Made by a program: the position numbers and the translations under genes. Source: Allosediminivita pacifica (GTDB taxonomy: Bacteria; Pseudomonadota; Alphaproteobacteria; Rhodobacterales; Rhodobacteraceae). Taken from it: a DNA stretch of 64,000 nucleotides. Where the stretch lies: positions 1-64,000 of the forward strand of contig NZ_QBKN01000008.1 of the NCBI RefSeq assembly GCF_003054175.1, in the 5' to 3' direction. Numbering within the stretch: the first letter of the stretch is position 1; every line of letters starts with the position of its first letter. Positions 31,132 through 40,043 of the stretch are shown one piece after another. A model generated the notes under the pieces. That model had not been told where the DNA came from. It worked only from the letters and a program-made list of their open reading frames with translations, and did not search any database.

Positions 31132-33183
31132 ATGTCGTCACCAAGCTTCAGACTGCCCGTGGGGGACGAAGCGGCCGGCCGAGCGATCCGGGAAGAGCTC
31201 GAAACGGCCATGCAGTCGGTCATCGATTCCTTCTACGAAGAGATCGGGGGCATCGTCACGGGCCTGCTGCCCGTCGGTCATTTCGACGCGAGCCTGGGCC
31301 GCTTTCCTGAAGATGCGCTGCATGGCAGCTTCTATTTCGTGACGGTTCCCGGAACCGTCGACGGCCAGGTCTTCGCCATCGGTGACTGGCTGGTCCCGCT
31401 GATCGACGGCGCCAGCACCACGATCTTCAGGGGAAACTGGACGCGCGGTGACTATTCGAAGGTCGTCAGTCGCGTCTACGAGGATGCGAAATCGCTGGCC
31501 GCGTCGCGTGAGGAAACGCGCGGCGATGGTGCGCTCTGGCTGACCGCCGATGGGCAAAGGTACGTGGAGGACAGCACCGCAACGCTCGGTTACATCGAGA
31601 ACCAGGCTTCGACGCCTGTCAGGATGAGGGTTGTTGACCTCTTCGATATCGACGCGCGTGCCTTTGCGCCCGCGACCGGCGGCGCCGATGCCTCCGCCGG
31701 CCTTCAGGCGGCACTTGATCTCTTCAAGGCCCGTCTGGAATCTGGGATTCCCTGCAGGCTCCGCATCATCGGAGAGTATACGGTCGAAAAGCCGCTAGTG
31801 CTTGACTGTACCGAGAATATCACCGCCCAGGGCGTCATCGACATGAGCGGCGGTGAAATCAAGTCGGCGCTTTCGTCCGGATCTCTGTTCCGCATCTCGT
31901 CACGCGCCATCGTCCGGAACCTGAACCTCAACTATTTCCGCCTGCAAGGTGCAGGCAGCGAGGTTGATACCCTGCTGGAGCTTGACGGTGGCGCCGGCGC
32001 AGAGGGCCAGCACCTCTACCGCTGCACCTTGATGCATCCGGAACTCACGGGAGGAAAGGTCCCGCTCTGGATCAGAAACAACGCGTTCGAAATGGTGATC
32101 CTGCACCCGCAGACAAGCCCGGCTCTATCAGGGGAAAACAGCCAGGCCGGGCGGTATTCGATTCTGTTCGACGACGATTTCGACGCGCCGACGCCGGATG
32201 GCAAGGACAGGGGAACGGTTGCCGGCGGCAACGTTTCTTCGATCACGGTTCTTGGTGGCACGGTCAGGGGCGGACAGCATGCAGTCTTCGAGCGTGCGCC
32301 GGCAGACGTCCGCTTCTATGGAACCACTTTCCTCGAAAGCTGGAACGAGCTGTATCGCGGGCCGAAGATCGGGACCCAGAATGGCGGCGTCTTCGGGTGC
32401 CACTTCGAGAATGCATGGGTGGTCGAGACCTGGTCGGAATGGACAGCTTACCGTGCGGGGGACTTCGTTCAGAGCGGTCGCGACGGCAACGTGTATCAAT
32501 GTTCGAGGTCTGGGCTCTCCGGGGCAGCATATGGCCCGTCCGGCACCGGCGTGGGCATCCTCGATGGTACGGCCCAATGGGATTATGTCGATCCGCGAGC
32601 GGTCGTAAGGATGGATAACTGTCTGCTGGTCCATGATTCCGACTACCGCCAGAACAAGGGTTACGCCAACTACCTGTTGTCGAGCTTCATGCTAGGCCGA
32701 AACCATGCGCCCGAGTGGCTTGCGACGGGCAGGGGCGACGTCACCGACTTCAAGTTCCTTCACCTGCGAAACACCTCGGACAATGGGGCGCGGTTGTTCG
32801 CCTCGGCGCGGTACCGCGGGAATATCGGTTTTTCAGACACAACAGCCGGTCCGAACCTCGTGTCCATCGCGAACGGCTCCAATCATCAGACGTTCGGAAA
32901 GACCTCCGGTGAACTCAGGCTGGCGATGCAGGACGGCCCTTCATATTTCGTAGAGGCGGAAGGGGACATCGTGTTCTCTGCTCCGCCGGACGGGCACCCC
33001 GGCGATCGGGTCGCGATCCACCTGCTTCAGGACGAGATTGGGGGGCACGCCATCGCATTTTCGGAGAGCTTCCACGTCGCGGGTCTGGCTCCGGACATCA
33101 CTCCAGGGACACGGACCGCGTGGACCTTCTACTTTACGGGGTCCTCTTGGCTTCCGGAATCCTTCCTGACGGGCGTGTCCTGA
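31132..33183 (+). CDS. Phage tailspike-like right-handed beta-helix protein
   Basis: This 683-residue protein has no signal peptide. The N-terminal 150 residues resemble a tail-attachment or head-binding part (GHFDASLGRFPEDA, FYFVTVPGTV). Residues of about 170-430 have the ladder of short hydrophobic strands and Asn/Gly turns of a right-handed beta-helix (ENITAQGVIDMSGGEIKSAL, SSITVLGGTVRGGQHAVFE). A segment near 435-490 (WTAYRAGDFVQSGRDGNVYQ, then SGLSG and a W-D-Y ending) looks like a carbohydrate-binding module found in phage tail proteins. The base composition is less GC-rich than neighbours. Next to a tRNA gene, it may be a phage-derived or surface-acting polysaccharide-degrading protein. 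Confidence 0.65.
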   Translation: MSSPSFRLPVGDEAAGRAIREELETAMQSVIDSFYEEIGGIVTGLLPVGHFDASLGRFPEDALHGSFYFVTVPGTVDGQVFAIGDWLVPLIDGASTTIFRGNWTRGDYSKVVSRVYEDAKSLAASREETRGDGALWLTADGQRYVEDSTATLGYIENQASTPVRMRVVDLFDIDARAFAPATGGADASAGLQAALDLFKARLESGIPCRLRIIGEYTVEKPLVLDCTENITAQGVIDMSGGEIKSALSSGSLFRISSRAIVRNLNLNYFRLQGAGSEVDTLLELDGGAGAEGQHLYRCTLMHPELTGGKVPLWIRNNAFEMVILHPQTSPALSGENSQAGRYSILFDDDFDAPTPDGKDRGTVAGGNVSSITVLGGTVRGGQHAVFERAPADVRFYGTTFLESWNELYRGPKIGTQNGGVFGCHFENAWVVETWSEWTAYRAGDFVQSGRDGNVYQCSRSGLSGAAYGPSGTGVGILDGTAQWDYVDPRAVVRMDNCLLVHDSDYRQNKGYANYLLSSFMLGRNHAPEWLATGRGDVTDFKFLHLRNTSDNGARLFASARYRGNIGFSDTTAGPNLVSIANGSNHQTFGKTSGELRLAMQDGPSYFVEAEGDIVFSAPPDGHPGDRVAIHLLQDEIGGHAIAFSESFHVAGLAPDITPGTRTAWTFYFTGSSWLPESFLTGVS

Positions 33184-33485
33184 TCGCGGGCCAAGGAAGG
33201 GCTGCCGGGACGGACGAAACGGTAGCGACTCGCCCGCGGGTGGCTCTGCGCGTGGGTCGATCTCGGTGGCACTGTCGTTACCGACGCGGACACCCGCTTT
33301 AGGCAAAGAGCCTTCTGACTGTTTGGCTTTCCATTCGGGAAGCGAAGGAATGCGCCGGTATCCTGGGCCGCCATGCGCGGCGCGGCGCCGACGATCATGT
33401 TGGGCCGTCTCCTCGAAGCCTTGGTGATCACAACTCTCGTAGGGCGCCCGCCTTCCGGCAAAGGAGAGTGCCAAGTATTTTGGCA
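33184..33485. other. Gene-poor spacer before the GntR operon
   Basis: About 300 bases with no supported gene. Short open frames on both strands have neither ribosome sites nor recognisable products. The composition shifts from GC-rich to clearly AT-rich toward the GntR operators. It may be the decayed edge of the element carrying the tailspike-like gene. Confidence 0.4.
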
Positions 33486-33571
33486 TTTGAAGATTTTCAA
33501 ACAAGAGGTGGAAAATCTCGTAAACGAATCTTGAAGATTTCACGAAGCCTCGTCTAGCATCTTCAAAAGAT
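33486..33571 (+). promoter_or_regulatory. Triple operator region for the GntR regulator
   Basis: Three related palindromes lie within 86 bases before the GntR start: TTTGAAGA/TTTTCAAA (33486-33501, one mismatch), AATCTT-G-AAGATT (33527-33539) and ATCTT-CAA-AAGAT (33559-33571). All share the half-site ATCTTcAA or its complement. The last lies 14 bases before the ATG, consistent with autoregulation and control of the whole operon. Confidence 0.65.
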
Positions 33572-33585
33572 ACGACGGAGCCCAG

Positions 33586-34407
33586 ATGTTCGATCCCGCC
33601 TCTCCCTTCCTTGGCAAGTCTGACCCCCTGCAGCCGGCGCAGAAGACCTCGTTTGCGGAGGATCGTCTGAAGGCTGCAGTTCTCTTCTGCGAGATTGCGC
33701 CCGGGTCGATCTCGACCGAAGCGCAGATATCGGAACGTTTCGGACTGGGGCGGGCGGCCGTACGCGTGGCGCTGGCCAAGCTGTCGTCGATGGGTCTGAT
33801 GCACCCGATCGCGCGGGCGGGCTGGAAGGCGCTTCCGGTGACGGGCGCGCTGATTGGCGACGTGATCGCCTCGCGGCAGCGGGTCGAACCCGCCTTGGCC
33901 GAGGCGCGGCCGGACGATCGGACCCTCGCGCGGCTCGAGGATCTGGCCGAAATGATCGACGCGCTCGAAGGTCAGGAGGATGCCGCGGCGCTGACCAGCC
34001 GCCGCAACTACGAGCGCGAGTTCCTGGATACGCTCGCCGGTGGCGCGACCAACGCCCTGATGGGGCACTTCCTCGGCGGGCTCTGGGATCACTCCGACCG
34101 CATCCTGAGATTTCTCGAGCCCGAGGGTGGAATGTCCTGCCGGGCCTGCGATGCCCGCGCCCTCGTGACCGCCGCGGCGGCGGGGGCCGGCGAAACACTG
34201 GTCGCGCTGCGCATGGCCGATATCGCGGAGTTCCGCGACTTCGCTGTCGCGGGTCTCATGCGCGACCGAACCGAACTCGGCGTCGAAGGCGACGCCGCGA
34301 GTGCCTCGAACAACAACGGCCGCAAAAGGCCGGACGCAGGCATATCCCCCGACCAGCCACGTGAGGAGCTGCGAGGGGTCAAGTCCAACAGAGGAGCCAA
34401 CACATGA
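33586..34407 (+). CDS. GntR/FadR-type transcriptional regulator of the amide-uptake operon
   Basis: A 273-residue regulator. The winged HTH (STEAQISERFGLGRAAVRVALAKLSSMGL, about 45-75) is followed by an all-helical FCD-like effector domain (about 90-225). The last 35 residues (from SNNNGRKRPD) are low-complexity and run into the ribosome binding site of the next gene; the stop overlaps that gene's ATG. Three palindromes upstream are its likely operators. As first gene of the 12-kb operon it is well placed to sense the imported compound, as FadR-type regulators usually do. Confidence 0.87.
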   Translation: MFDPASPFLGKSDPLQPAQKTSFAEDRLKAAVLFCEIAPGSISTEAQISERFGLGRAAVRVALAKLSSMGLMHPIARAGWKALPVTGALIGDVIASRQRVEPALAEARPDDRTLARLEDLAEMIDALEGQEDAAALTSRRNYEREFLDTLAGGATNALMGHFLGGLWDHSDRILRFLEPEGGMSCRACDARALVTAAAAGAGETLVALRMADIAEFRDFAVAGLMRDRTELGVEGDAASASNNNGRKRPDAGISPDQPREELRGVKSNRGANT

Positions 34408-35903
34408 TGAACAAGAGGAAGGCGGCACGACTGGTGCTGCCGATCGCACTGTCCCTCGGCTTAGCCCTTCCGGCCGCCGCGAAGGACCAGCTGGTGGTCG
34501 ACCTGGTGAACGAACCGGCGACGCTCGACCCGCACCAGCAGTGGAACCCTGACAGCTACTACGTCTATCGCAACATCTTCGACAACATGGTAACGCGCGA
34601 CGACGCGGGCGAGATCGTGCCGCAGATCGCGACGGAGTGGGAGCGCGTGAGCGACACCGAGATGGTCTTTACCATCCGGGACGACGTGACCTTCCACGAT
34701 GGCGAGCCGCTGACGCCCGAGGACGTGGTCTATACCGTCGAGCGCATCACCGACCCGGAATTCGGCTCGCCGCAACTGGGCCAGTTCAACAAGATCGTCG
34801 ATGCCGAGGTGACCGGCGAGAACGAGGTCACGCTGACCACCGACGGGGCCTACCCGGCGCTGCTGGCGCAGCTGGTGAAGCTGTCGATCGTGCCCGAGCA
34901 CGTGGCCTCGACCATGTCTTCGGCCGAGTTCAACGAAGGACCGGTGGGGTCGGGCCCCTATGTCTTCGAGGAGTGGGACCGGGGCGTCGCCGTGACCGTG
35001 TCGAAGAACGAGGACTACTGGGGCGATGAAGGGCCTTTCGAGACGGTGGTCTTTCGCGGCGTGCCCGATGCCTCGACCCGCGTGGCGGACCTTCAGTCCG
35101 GCAACGCCGACCTTGTCGTGACGCTGAACACCGACCTTGCCATGCAAGTCGAAGGTTCGGGCCGGGGCAAGGTGCTGACGGTGAACACCGAGCGCGTCGC
35201 CTATTTCCCGATGAACGCCAGCAAGCCGCCGCTCGACCAAGCGGACATGCGGCGGGCCATCGGTTACGCCATCGACCGCCAGGCCATCGTCGACGGCCTT
35301 CTGGGCGGCTACCCGCAGGTGGTGGACCAGATGCTGTCGCCCGCGCACTTCGGCTGGGCCGAGGACATCGAGGGTTTCGACTACGATCCCGAGAAGGCCC
35401 GCGAGCTGATCGCCGGCGTCGAGGGCGCGGACACCGAGATGGAGCTGGCCACCGCGCCGGTCTACGATCAGCGCGTCGTGCAGGCGATCCAGCAGATGCT
35501 GACCGACGTTGGGCTGAACGTGTCGATCGAGAGCACCGACATGGCGACCTGGCTGCAGGATCAGCAAAGCTCGCAGGAGCAGGCGCCGATGCTGACCTTC
35601 TCGCGCTGGTCCTGCGCCTGCCAGGATCCCGACGGCATCATGTACCCGCTGCTGCACTCCTCCTCGAACTGGAGCCGCGTGGACGTGCCCGAGATCGACG
35701 CGCTGCTGGACGAGGCGCGCAGCGAGCTGGACCAGGAGAAGCGTGCCGATCTCTATGCGCAGGTGAACCGCCTCGCGCTCGAGGGCGCTCACATCCTCCC
35801 GCTCTACCAGGCGGCGATCATCTACGGCGCTGCCGAAGAGCTGGAATGGCAGCCGACCTCGAACGAGAGCCTCTTCCTGAACCGCATGTCCTGGAGCGAG
35901 TGA
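34404..35903 (+). CDS. Family-5 ABC solute-binding protein, paralog 1
   Basis: This 499-residue periplasmic receptor of the dipeptide/oligopeptide/nickel class has a signal peptide MMNKRKAARLVLPIALSLGL cut after the AAA of LPAAAK. Family features include the early LVNEPATLDPHQQWNPDSYY, DDVTFHDGEPLTPEDVVY and GSGPYVFEEW. An unusual C404-A-C406 in RWSCACQDPDG sits where classical DppA proteins have Gly-Asp-rich sequence in the binding cleft. The next gene encodes a close paralog with the same motif. Probably binds a small amide or peptide-like molecule; ligand unknown. Confidence 0.9.
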   Translation: MMNKRKAARLVLPIALSLGLALPAAAKDQLVVDLVNEPATLDPHQQWNPDSYYVYRNIFDNMVTRDDAGEIVPQIATEWERVSDTEMVFTIRDDVTFHDGEPLTPEDVVYTVERITDPEFGSPQLGQFNKIVDAEVTGENEVTLTTDGAYPALLAQLVKLSIVPEHVASTMSSAEFNEGPVGSGPYVFEEWDRGVAVTVSKNEDYWGDEGPFETVVFRGVPDASTRVADLQSGNADLVVTLNTDLAMQVEGSGRGKVLTVNTERVAYFPMNASKPPLDQADMRRAIGYAIDRQAIVDGLLGGYPQVVDQMLSPAHFGWAEDIEGFDYDPEKARELIAGVEGADTEMELATAPVYDQRVVQAIQQMLTDVGLNVSIESTDMATWLQDQQSSQEQAPMLTFSRWSCACQDPDGIMYPLLHSSSNWSRVDVPEIDALLDEARSELDQEKRADLYAQVNRLALEGAHILPLYQAAIIYGAAEELEWQPTSNESLFLNRMSWSE

Positions 35904-35964
35904 CATGCCCCGGGGTCGTGCCGGTGGTGCGGCCCCGCTTTCCCAGAATTGCAAGGACCGGACA

Positions 35965-37455
35965 ATGACCAGAACAACCCTCGCATGCGGCGTCGCCTTC
36001 GCCGCGCTTTTTGCCGCCGGCGGTGCGCTGGCGCAGGATTTCACCGTGAACCTGGTGAACGAGCCCTCGAGCCTCGATCCCCACATGCAGTGGAATCCCG
36101 ACAGCTACTACGTCTACCGCAACGTCTTCGACAACGTGGTGACCCGCGACGATGCGGGCGAGATCATCCCGCAGATCGCCACGGCGTGGGAGCAAGTCTC
36201 GGAGACCGAGATGGTGCTGACCATCCGTGACGACGTGACCTTCCACGACGGTGAGCCGCTGACGCCCGAGGACGTCGTCTTCTCGGTGGAGCGGATCACG
36301 AACCCCGATTTCGGCTCGCCGCAGCTGGGCCAGTTCAACTCGATCACCGGGGCCGAGGTCACCGGCGAGAACGAGGTCACGCTGACCACCGACGGGCCCT
36401 ACCCGGTGCTTCTGGCGCAGCTGGTGAAGCTGTCGGTGGTGCCGCAGCACGTGGTCGAGGAAGTGGGCGACGAGGCCTTCAACGCGGCGCCCGTGGGCTC
36501 TGGCCCCTATGTCTTCGAGGAATGGGATCGCGGCGTGGCGGTGACGCTGTCGCGCAACGAGGACTACTGGGGCGAGGCGGGGCCCTTCGAGACCGCCGAG
36601 TTTCTCGCCGTGCCCGATGCCTCGACCCGGGTTGCGAACCTGCGGGCAGGGACCGCTGACCTGATCGTGTCGCTCGACAGCGACCTCGCCATGCAGATCG
36701 AGAACGCTCAAGGCGTGCAGGTGCTGCGCGCGCCGACCGAGCGCGTGGGCTTCATGGGGATGAACACCACCCGCCCGCCGCTCGATGATCCGCAGGTGCG
36801 TCGCGCCGCGGCCATGGCGGTGGACCGCGAGGGCATCGTGGCGGGCATCCTTGCCGGGGGCGAGCAACAGGTGGGCCAGATGGCGACGCCAGCGCACTTC
36901 GGCTATGTCGAGGGCGTCGAGCCCATTCCCTACGATCCCGAGGCGGCGGCCGAGATCGTCGAGGAGACCGGCGCCGGCGACACGCCCATGCAGTTCGCCA
37001 CCTCGCCGGTCTTTGACCAGCGCATCGTTCAGGCGATCCAGCAGATGCTGAGCGAGGCGGGTTTCGACGTCGAAATCTCGATGACCGACATGAGCACCTA
37101 CCTGCAAAAGGCCCGCGCCCCCGAGCAGACCGAACGGCCCTACTTCAGCTTCGGCCGCTGGTCCTGCGCCTGCCAGGACGTGGACGGCGTACAGTTCCCG
37201 CTGCTGCATTCCTCGTCGAGCTGGAGCCGCGTGAACGATCCGGAACTGGACGCGCTGCTCGAAACCGGCCGGTCGTCGCTGGATGATGAGGAACGCCTCG
37301 CGGCCTATACCGAGGTGCAGTCCATCGTGCAGGACAACGCCTACATCCTGCCGCTCTACCAGGCGGTGGCGATCTACGGTGCGGCGGGTGAACTCGAGTG
37401 GACGCCGACGGCGAACGAGAGCCTGTTCCTGAACCGCATGTCCTGGAGCGAATAA
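35965..37455 (+). CDS. Family-5 ABC solute-binding protein, paralog 2
   Basis: A 496-residue receptor with a signal peptide (MTRTTLACGVAFAALFAAGG, cut after ALAQ). It matches paralog 1 nearly throughout, including DSYYVYRN, FHDGEPLTPEDVV, GSGPYVFEEWDRGVAVT and the shared C-terminal NESLFLNRMSWSE. The C401-A-C403 motif is kept. Differences cluster in the region after about residue 220 and around 375-395, where ligand selectivity may lie. The start is the ATG with GGACC upstream; a frame back to 35905 is not used. This is a tandem duplication with one set of permeases. Confidence 0.9.
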   Translation: MTRTTLACGVAFAALFAAGGALAQDFTVNLVNEPSSLDPHMQWNPDSYYVYRNVFDNVVTRDDAGEIIPQIATAWEQVSETEMVLTIRDDVTFHDGEPLTPEDVVFSVERITNPDFGSPQLGQFNSITGAEVTGENEVTLTTDGPYPVLLAQLVKLSVVPQHVVEEVGDEAFNAAPVGSGPYVFEEWDRGVAVTLSRNEDYWGEAGPFETAEFLAVPDASTRVANLRAGTADLIVSLDSDLAMQIENAQGVQVLRAPTERVGFMGMNTTRPPLDDPQVRRAAAMAVDREGIVAGILAGGEQQVGQMATPAHFGYVEGVEPIPYDPEAAAEIVEETGAGDTPMQFATSPVFDQRIVQAIQQMLSEAGFDVEISMTDMSTYLQKARAPEQTERPYFSFGRWSCACQDVDGVQFPLLHSSSSWSRVNDPELDALLETGRSSLDDEERLAAYTEVQSIVQDNAYILPLYQAVAIYGAAGELEWTPTANESLFLNRMSWSE

Positions 37456-37461
37456 CAGCTC

Positions 37462-38388
37462 ATGTCGGTTTTCCTTCTGCAACGGCTGGGACAGGCGCTG
37501 GTGGCGATCTTCGGCGTGATGACGCTGGTGTTCTTCATCCAGCGCCTGACCGGCGATCCCACCTATCTCCTGGTGCCCGAGACCGCCACGCAGGAGGACA
37601 TCGAGGCCATGCGGCGCACGCTCGGCCTCGATCAGCCGCTCCTGATGCAGTATCTCGACTACCTTGGGGACATGCTGCGCTTCGACCTGGGGCGGTCCTT
37701 CGTGCAGAACGTGGCGGTGACCGAGATTATCGCCTCGCGTCTGCCTTACACCCTGCAACTGGCCGGCGGCGCGCTTCTCGTGGCGCTGGTCATCGGTCTT
37801 CCGGTGGGGCTCGCGCTGGCGATCTGGCGCAAGCACCGCTCCACCAACGTGCTCATGGGTTTCGTGCTGGGCGCGCAGAGCATGCCGACCTTCTGGAGCG
37901 GCATCCTCATGATCATGGTCTTCGGCGTCTGGCTTGGCTGGCTTCCGCCTTCGGGGTCGGGAAGCCTCTCGCACCTGATCATGCCCTCGATCGCGCTGGG
38001 CCTGCTTTCCATGGCGACCTACGCCCGCATCGCCCGCAGCTCGGTCCTGGACGAGCTTTCCAAGGACTATGTCCGCTCGGCCCGTGCACGTGGCGTTGGC
38101 ACCGGACGGCTGGTGGGCAAGCACCTGCTGCGCAACTCGCTGATCCCGGTGATCTCGATCAGCGCGCTTGAAATCTCGCAGCTGCTCGCTGGCGCCGTGA
38201 TCGTCGAGACGGTCTTTGCCTGGCCGGGGCTGGGGCAGCTCACCGTGCAGTCGGTGCAGTCGCGCGACTTCGTCGTCGTGCAGGGGATCGTCCTGCTGGG
38301 GGCGCTGGTCACCATCGGGGTGAACCTGATCGCCGATATCCTCTACAGCGTGGTCGATCCGCGCATCCGGAAGGGAGACGGGGCATGA
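37462..38388 (+). CDS. ABC transporter permease, DppB/OppB type
   Basis: A 308-residue inner-membrane subunit of the peptide-type importer. It starts MSVFLLQRLGQALVAIFGVM, the standard first helix of DppB proteins. The EAA-like loop (ARIARSSVLDELSKDYVRSARARGVG) precedes the last helices. It lies six bases after paralog 2 and overlaps the next permease by four bases. Confidence 0.92.
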   Translation: MSVFLLQRLGQALVAIFGVMTLVFFIQRLTGDPTYLLVPETATQEDIEAMRRTLGLDQPLLMQYLDYLGDMLRFDLGRSFVQNVAVTEIIASRLPYTLQLAGGALLVALVIGLPVGLALAIWRKHRSTNVLMGFVLGAQSMPTFWSGILMIMVFGVWLGWLPPSGSGSLSHLIMPSIALGLLSMATYARIARSSVLDELSKDYVRSARARGVGTGRLVGKHLLRNSLIPVISISALEISQLLAGAVIVETVFAWPGLGQLTVQSVQSRDFVVVQGIVLLGALVTIGVNLIADILYSVVDPRIRKGDGA

Positions 38389-39251
38389 GCGCGGTCATGG
38401 CGAACTGGCGCAGGCTCTTCGTGCCCGGCGAGGGCAAGGGCGTGCCCGTGGGCATCTTCGTAGCGATCTTCGCGGCGCTGGTGCTCGTGGCGATCTTCGC
38501 ACCGCTCATCGCACCCTACGATCCCAACACCCAGAACCTTCTGGGCCGGCTCAAGGCGCCGGGGACCGAGGCGCGCGGCACCTACTACCTGCTGGGTTCG
38601 GACGAGCTGGGCCGCGACCTGCTGAGCCGGGTCATCTACGGGGCGCGCATCTCGCTTTCGGTGGCGATCCTGTCAGTGCTGCTCTCAGGCTGTGTCGGCA
38701 CGGCGCTGGGCATGCTGGCGGGCTACCGCCGCGGCTGGGTCGGCATCGTCGTGATGCGGCTCGTGGACATCTTCCTGTCGATCCCCGCGATCCTGCTGGC
38801 GATCATCATGGTGGCGGTGCTGGGCCCGGGCTTCGTGAACGTGGTGCTGGTGCTCGCGCTGACGCGCTGGCCGCGCTACGCGCGCGTCGCCTACGGCCAG
38901 ACGCTTTCGGTCGCGGGACAACCCTACGTGCGGCTGGCCAAGGCCATGGGCGCGGGGCCGGTACGGATGCTCTTCCTGCACATCCTGCCCAACATCATCG
39001 CCCCCATCGCGGTCGTGGCCACGCTGGAATTCGGGCTCATGGTGCTTTTCGAGGCGGGGCTGTCGTTCCTCGGGCTCGGCGTGCAGCCACCCATGGCAAG
39101 CTGGGGCGCCATGCTGAGCGTCGGACGGAACTACGTCTCGAACGCCTGGTGGATCGCGACCTTCCCGGGCGTCTGCCTCTTCCTTCTCGTGCTCTCGGTG
39201 AACCTGATCGGTGACCGGCTGAGCGACTATCTCAATCCAAAATCACGGTAG
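38385..39251 (+). CDS. ABC transporter permease, DppC/OppC type
   Basis: This 288-residue inner-membrane partner of the DppB-type subunit has the DppC hallmark LLGSDELGRDLLSRVIYGARISL after the first helix. The EAA loop is VAGQPYVRLAKAMGAGPVRM and the C-terminal LSFLGLGVQPPMASWG is present. It starts inside the stop of the previous gene and is followed three bases later by the SDR gene, which ties catabolic enzymes to the transporter operon. Confidence 0.92.
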   Translation: MSAVMANWRRLFVPGEGKGVPVGIFVAIFAALVLVAIFAPLIAPYDPNTQNLLGRLKAPGTEARGTYYLLGSDELGRDLLSRVIYGARISLSVAILSVLLSGCVGTALGMLAGYRRGWVGIVVMRLVDIFLSIPAILLAIIMVAVLGPGFVNVVLVLALTRWPRYARVAYGQTLSVAGQPYVRLAKAMGAGPVRMLFLHILPNIIAPIAVVATLEFGLMVLFEAGLSFLGLGVQPPMASWGAMLSVGRNYVSNAWWIATFPGVCLFLLVLSVNLIGDRLSDYLNPKSR

Positions 39252-39254
39252 ATC

Positions 39255-40043
39255 ATGGACTTCGGAACGGAATTTCAAGGCAAGGGCGTCATCGTCACCG
39301 GGGCGCTGGGCGTGGTCGGCCGCTGGCTGGCCGAGGCCTTCGGCAAGGCGGGCGCAAAGGTCTGCGTGACCGACATGGAGGGCGGGGCGCTGGATGCGCT
39401 GGCCGCCGAGATCGGCACCGAGGGCAGCTTCGGCTTTGCCTGCGACCTGCGCGACGCGGGCTCGATCGACGCGTTGGTGGCCGAGGTTGGCAAGCGCTGG
39501 GGCGCGGCGGACGTGCTCATCAACAACGCGGGCGTCTATCCCTCGGGCTTCCTGCTCGACACCGACGCCGAGGAATGGGACCGCATTCTCGACATCAACC
39601 TGCGGGCCGTGCACCTGCTGACACGCGGTATCGCCACGCAGATGATCGGGGCCGAGCGCACCGGCAGCGTCATCAACATCTCGTCCGGGGCGGCGCGCAA
39701 GATGCGCCTGACGGCGGCGCCCTACAGCCTGTCGAAGACGGCGCTGGACCGGCTGACCAAGGGCTACGCGCTGGAGCTGTCGCGCTACAAGATCCGCGTC
39801 AACGCGCTGGAGCCCGGCTTTGCCGCGGGATCGACGGCGAGCCCGCTGCCCGAGGAACACGTGAAGCGCGTGACCGCCTCCATGCCGCTGGGCCGCGCCT
39901 CGACCGCCGACGACGTGGCGCCTGCCGCCATGTACCTCGCCAGCGAGGCCGCGTCCTTCGTGACTGGCGCAACGCTGACCGTGGACGGCGGCAACTCCAT
40001 CGGCTCGATGGATGTCTACCAGGACAAGAAGGCCCCGCTATGA
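39255..40043 (+). CDS. Short-chain dehydrogenase/reductase (SDR)
   Basis: A 262-residue classical SDR: cofactor motif VTGALGVVG (about 14-22), NNAG (about 90-93), catalytic serine in NISSG (about 142-145) and Y157-x-x-x-K161. D40 at the end of strand 2 (CVTD) suggests NAD rather than NADP. It oxidises an alcohol or reduces a carbonyl of unknown identity. Located between the permeases and the deacetylase-like gene, overlapping the latter by four bases, so it is likely to act on the imported compound or a product of it. Confidence 0.88.
   Translation: MDFGTEFQGKGVIVTGALGVVGRWLAEAFGKAGAKVCVTDMEGGALDALAAEIGTEGSFGFACDLRDAGSIDALVAEVGKRWGAADVLINNAGVYPSGFLLDTDAEEWDRILDINLRAVHLLTRGIATQMIGAERTGSVINISSGAARKMRLTAAPYSLSKTALDRLTKGYALELSRYKIRVNALEPGFAAGSTASPLPEEHVKRVTASMPLGRASTADDVAPAAMYLASEAASFVTGATLTVDGGNSIGSMDVYQDKKAPL

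Noticed and set aside
30873-31223. A minus-strand frame whose middle (VPFDSVGRHSVSFNVAYGIA) looks fairly protein-like
   Set aside because: It overlaps the start and ribosome site of the tailspike-like gene, ends in low-complexity sequence and has no supported start. A decayed phage gene is possible but not demonstrable.
35818-38124. A 768-codon minus-strand frame opposite the second receptor and first permease
   Set aside because: Same GC-driven shadow effect; no ribosome site and no recognisable domain, while the plus strand holds clear ABC genes.
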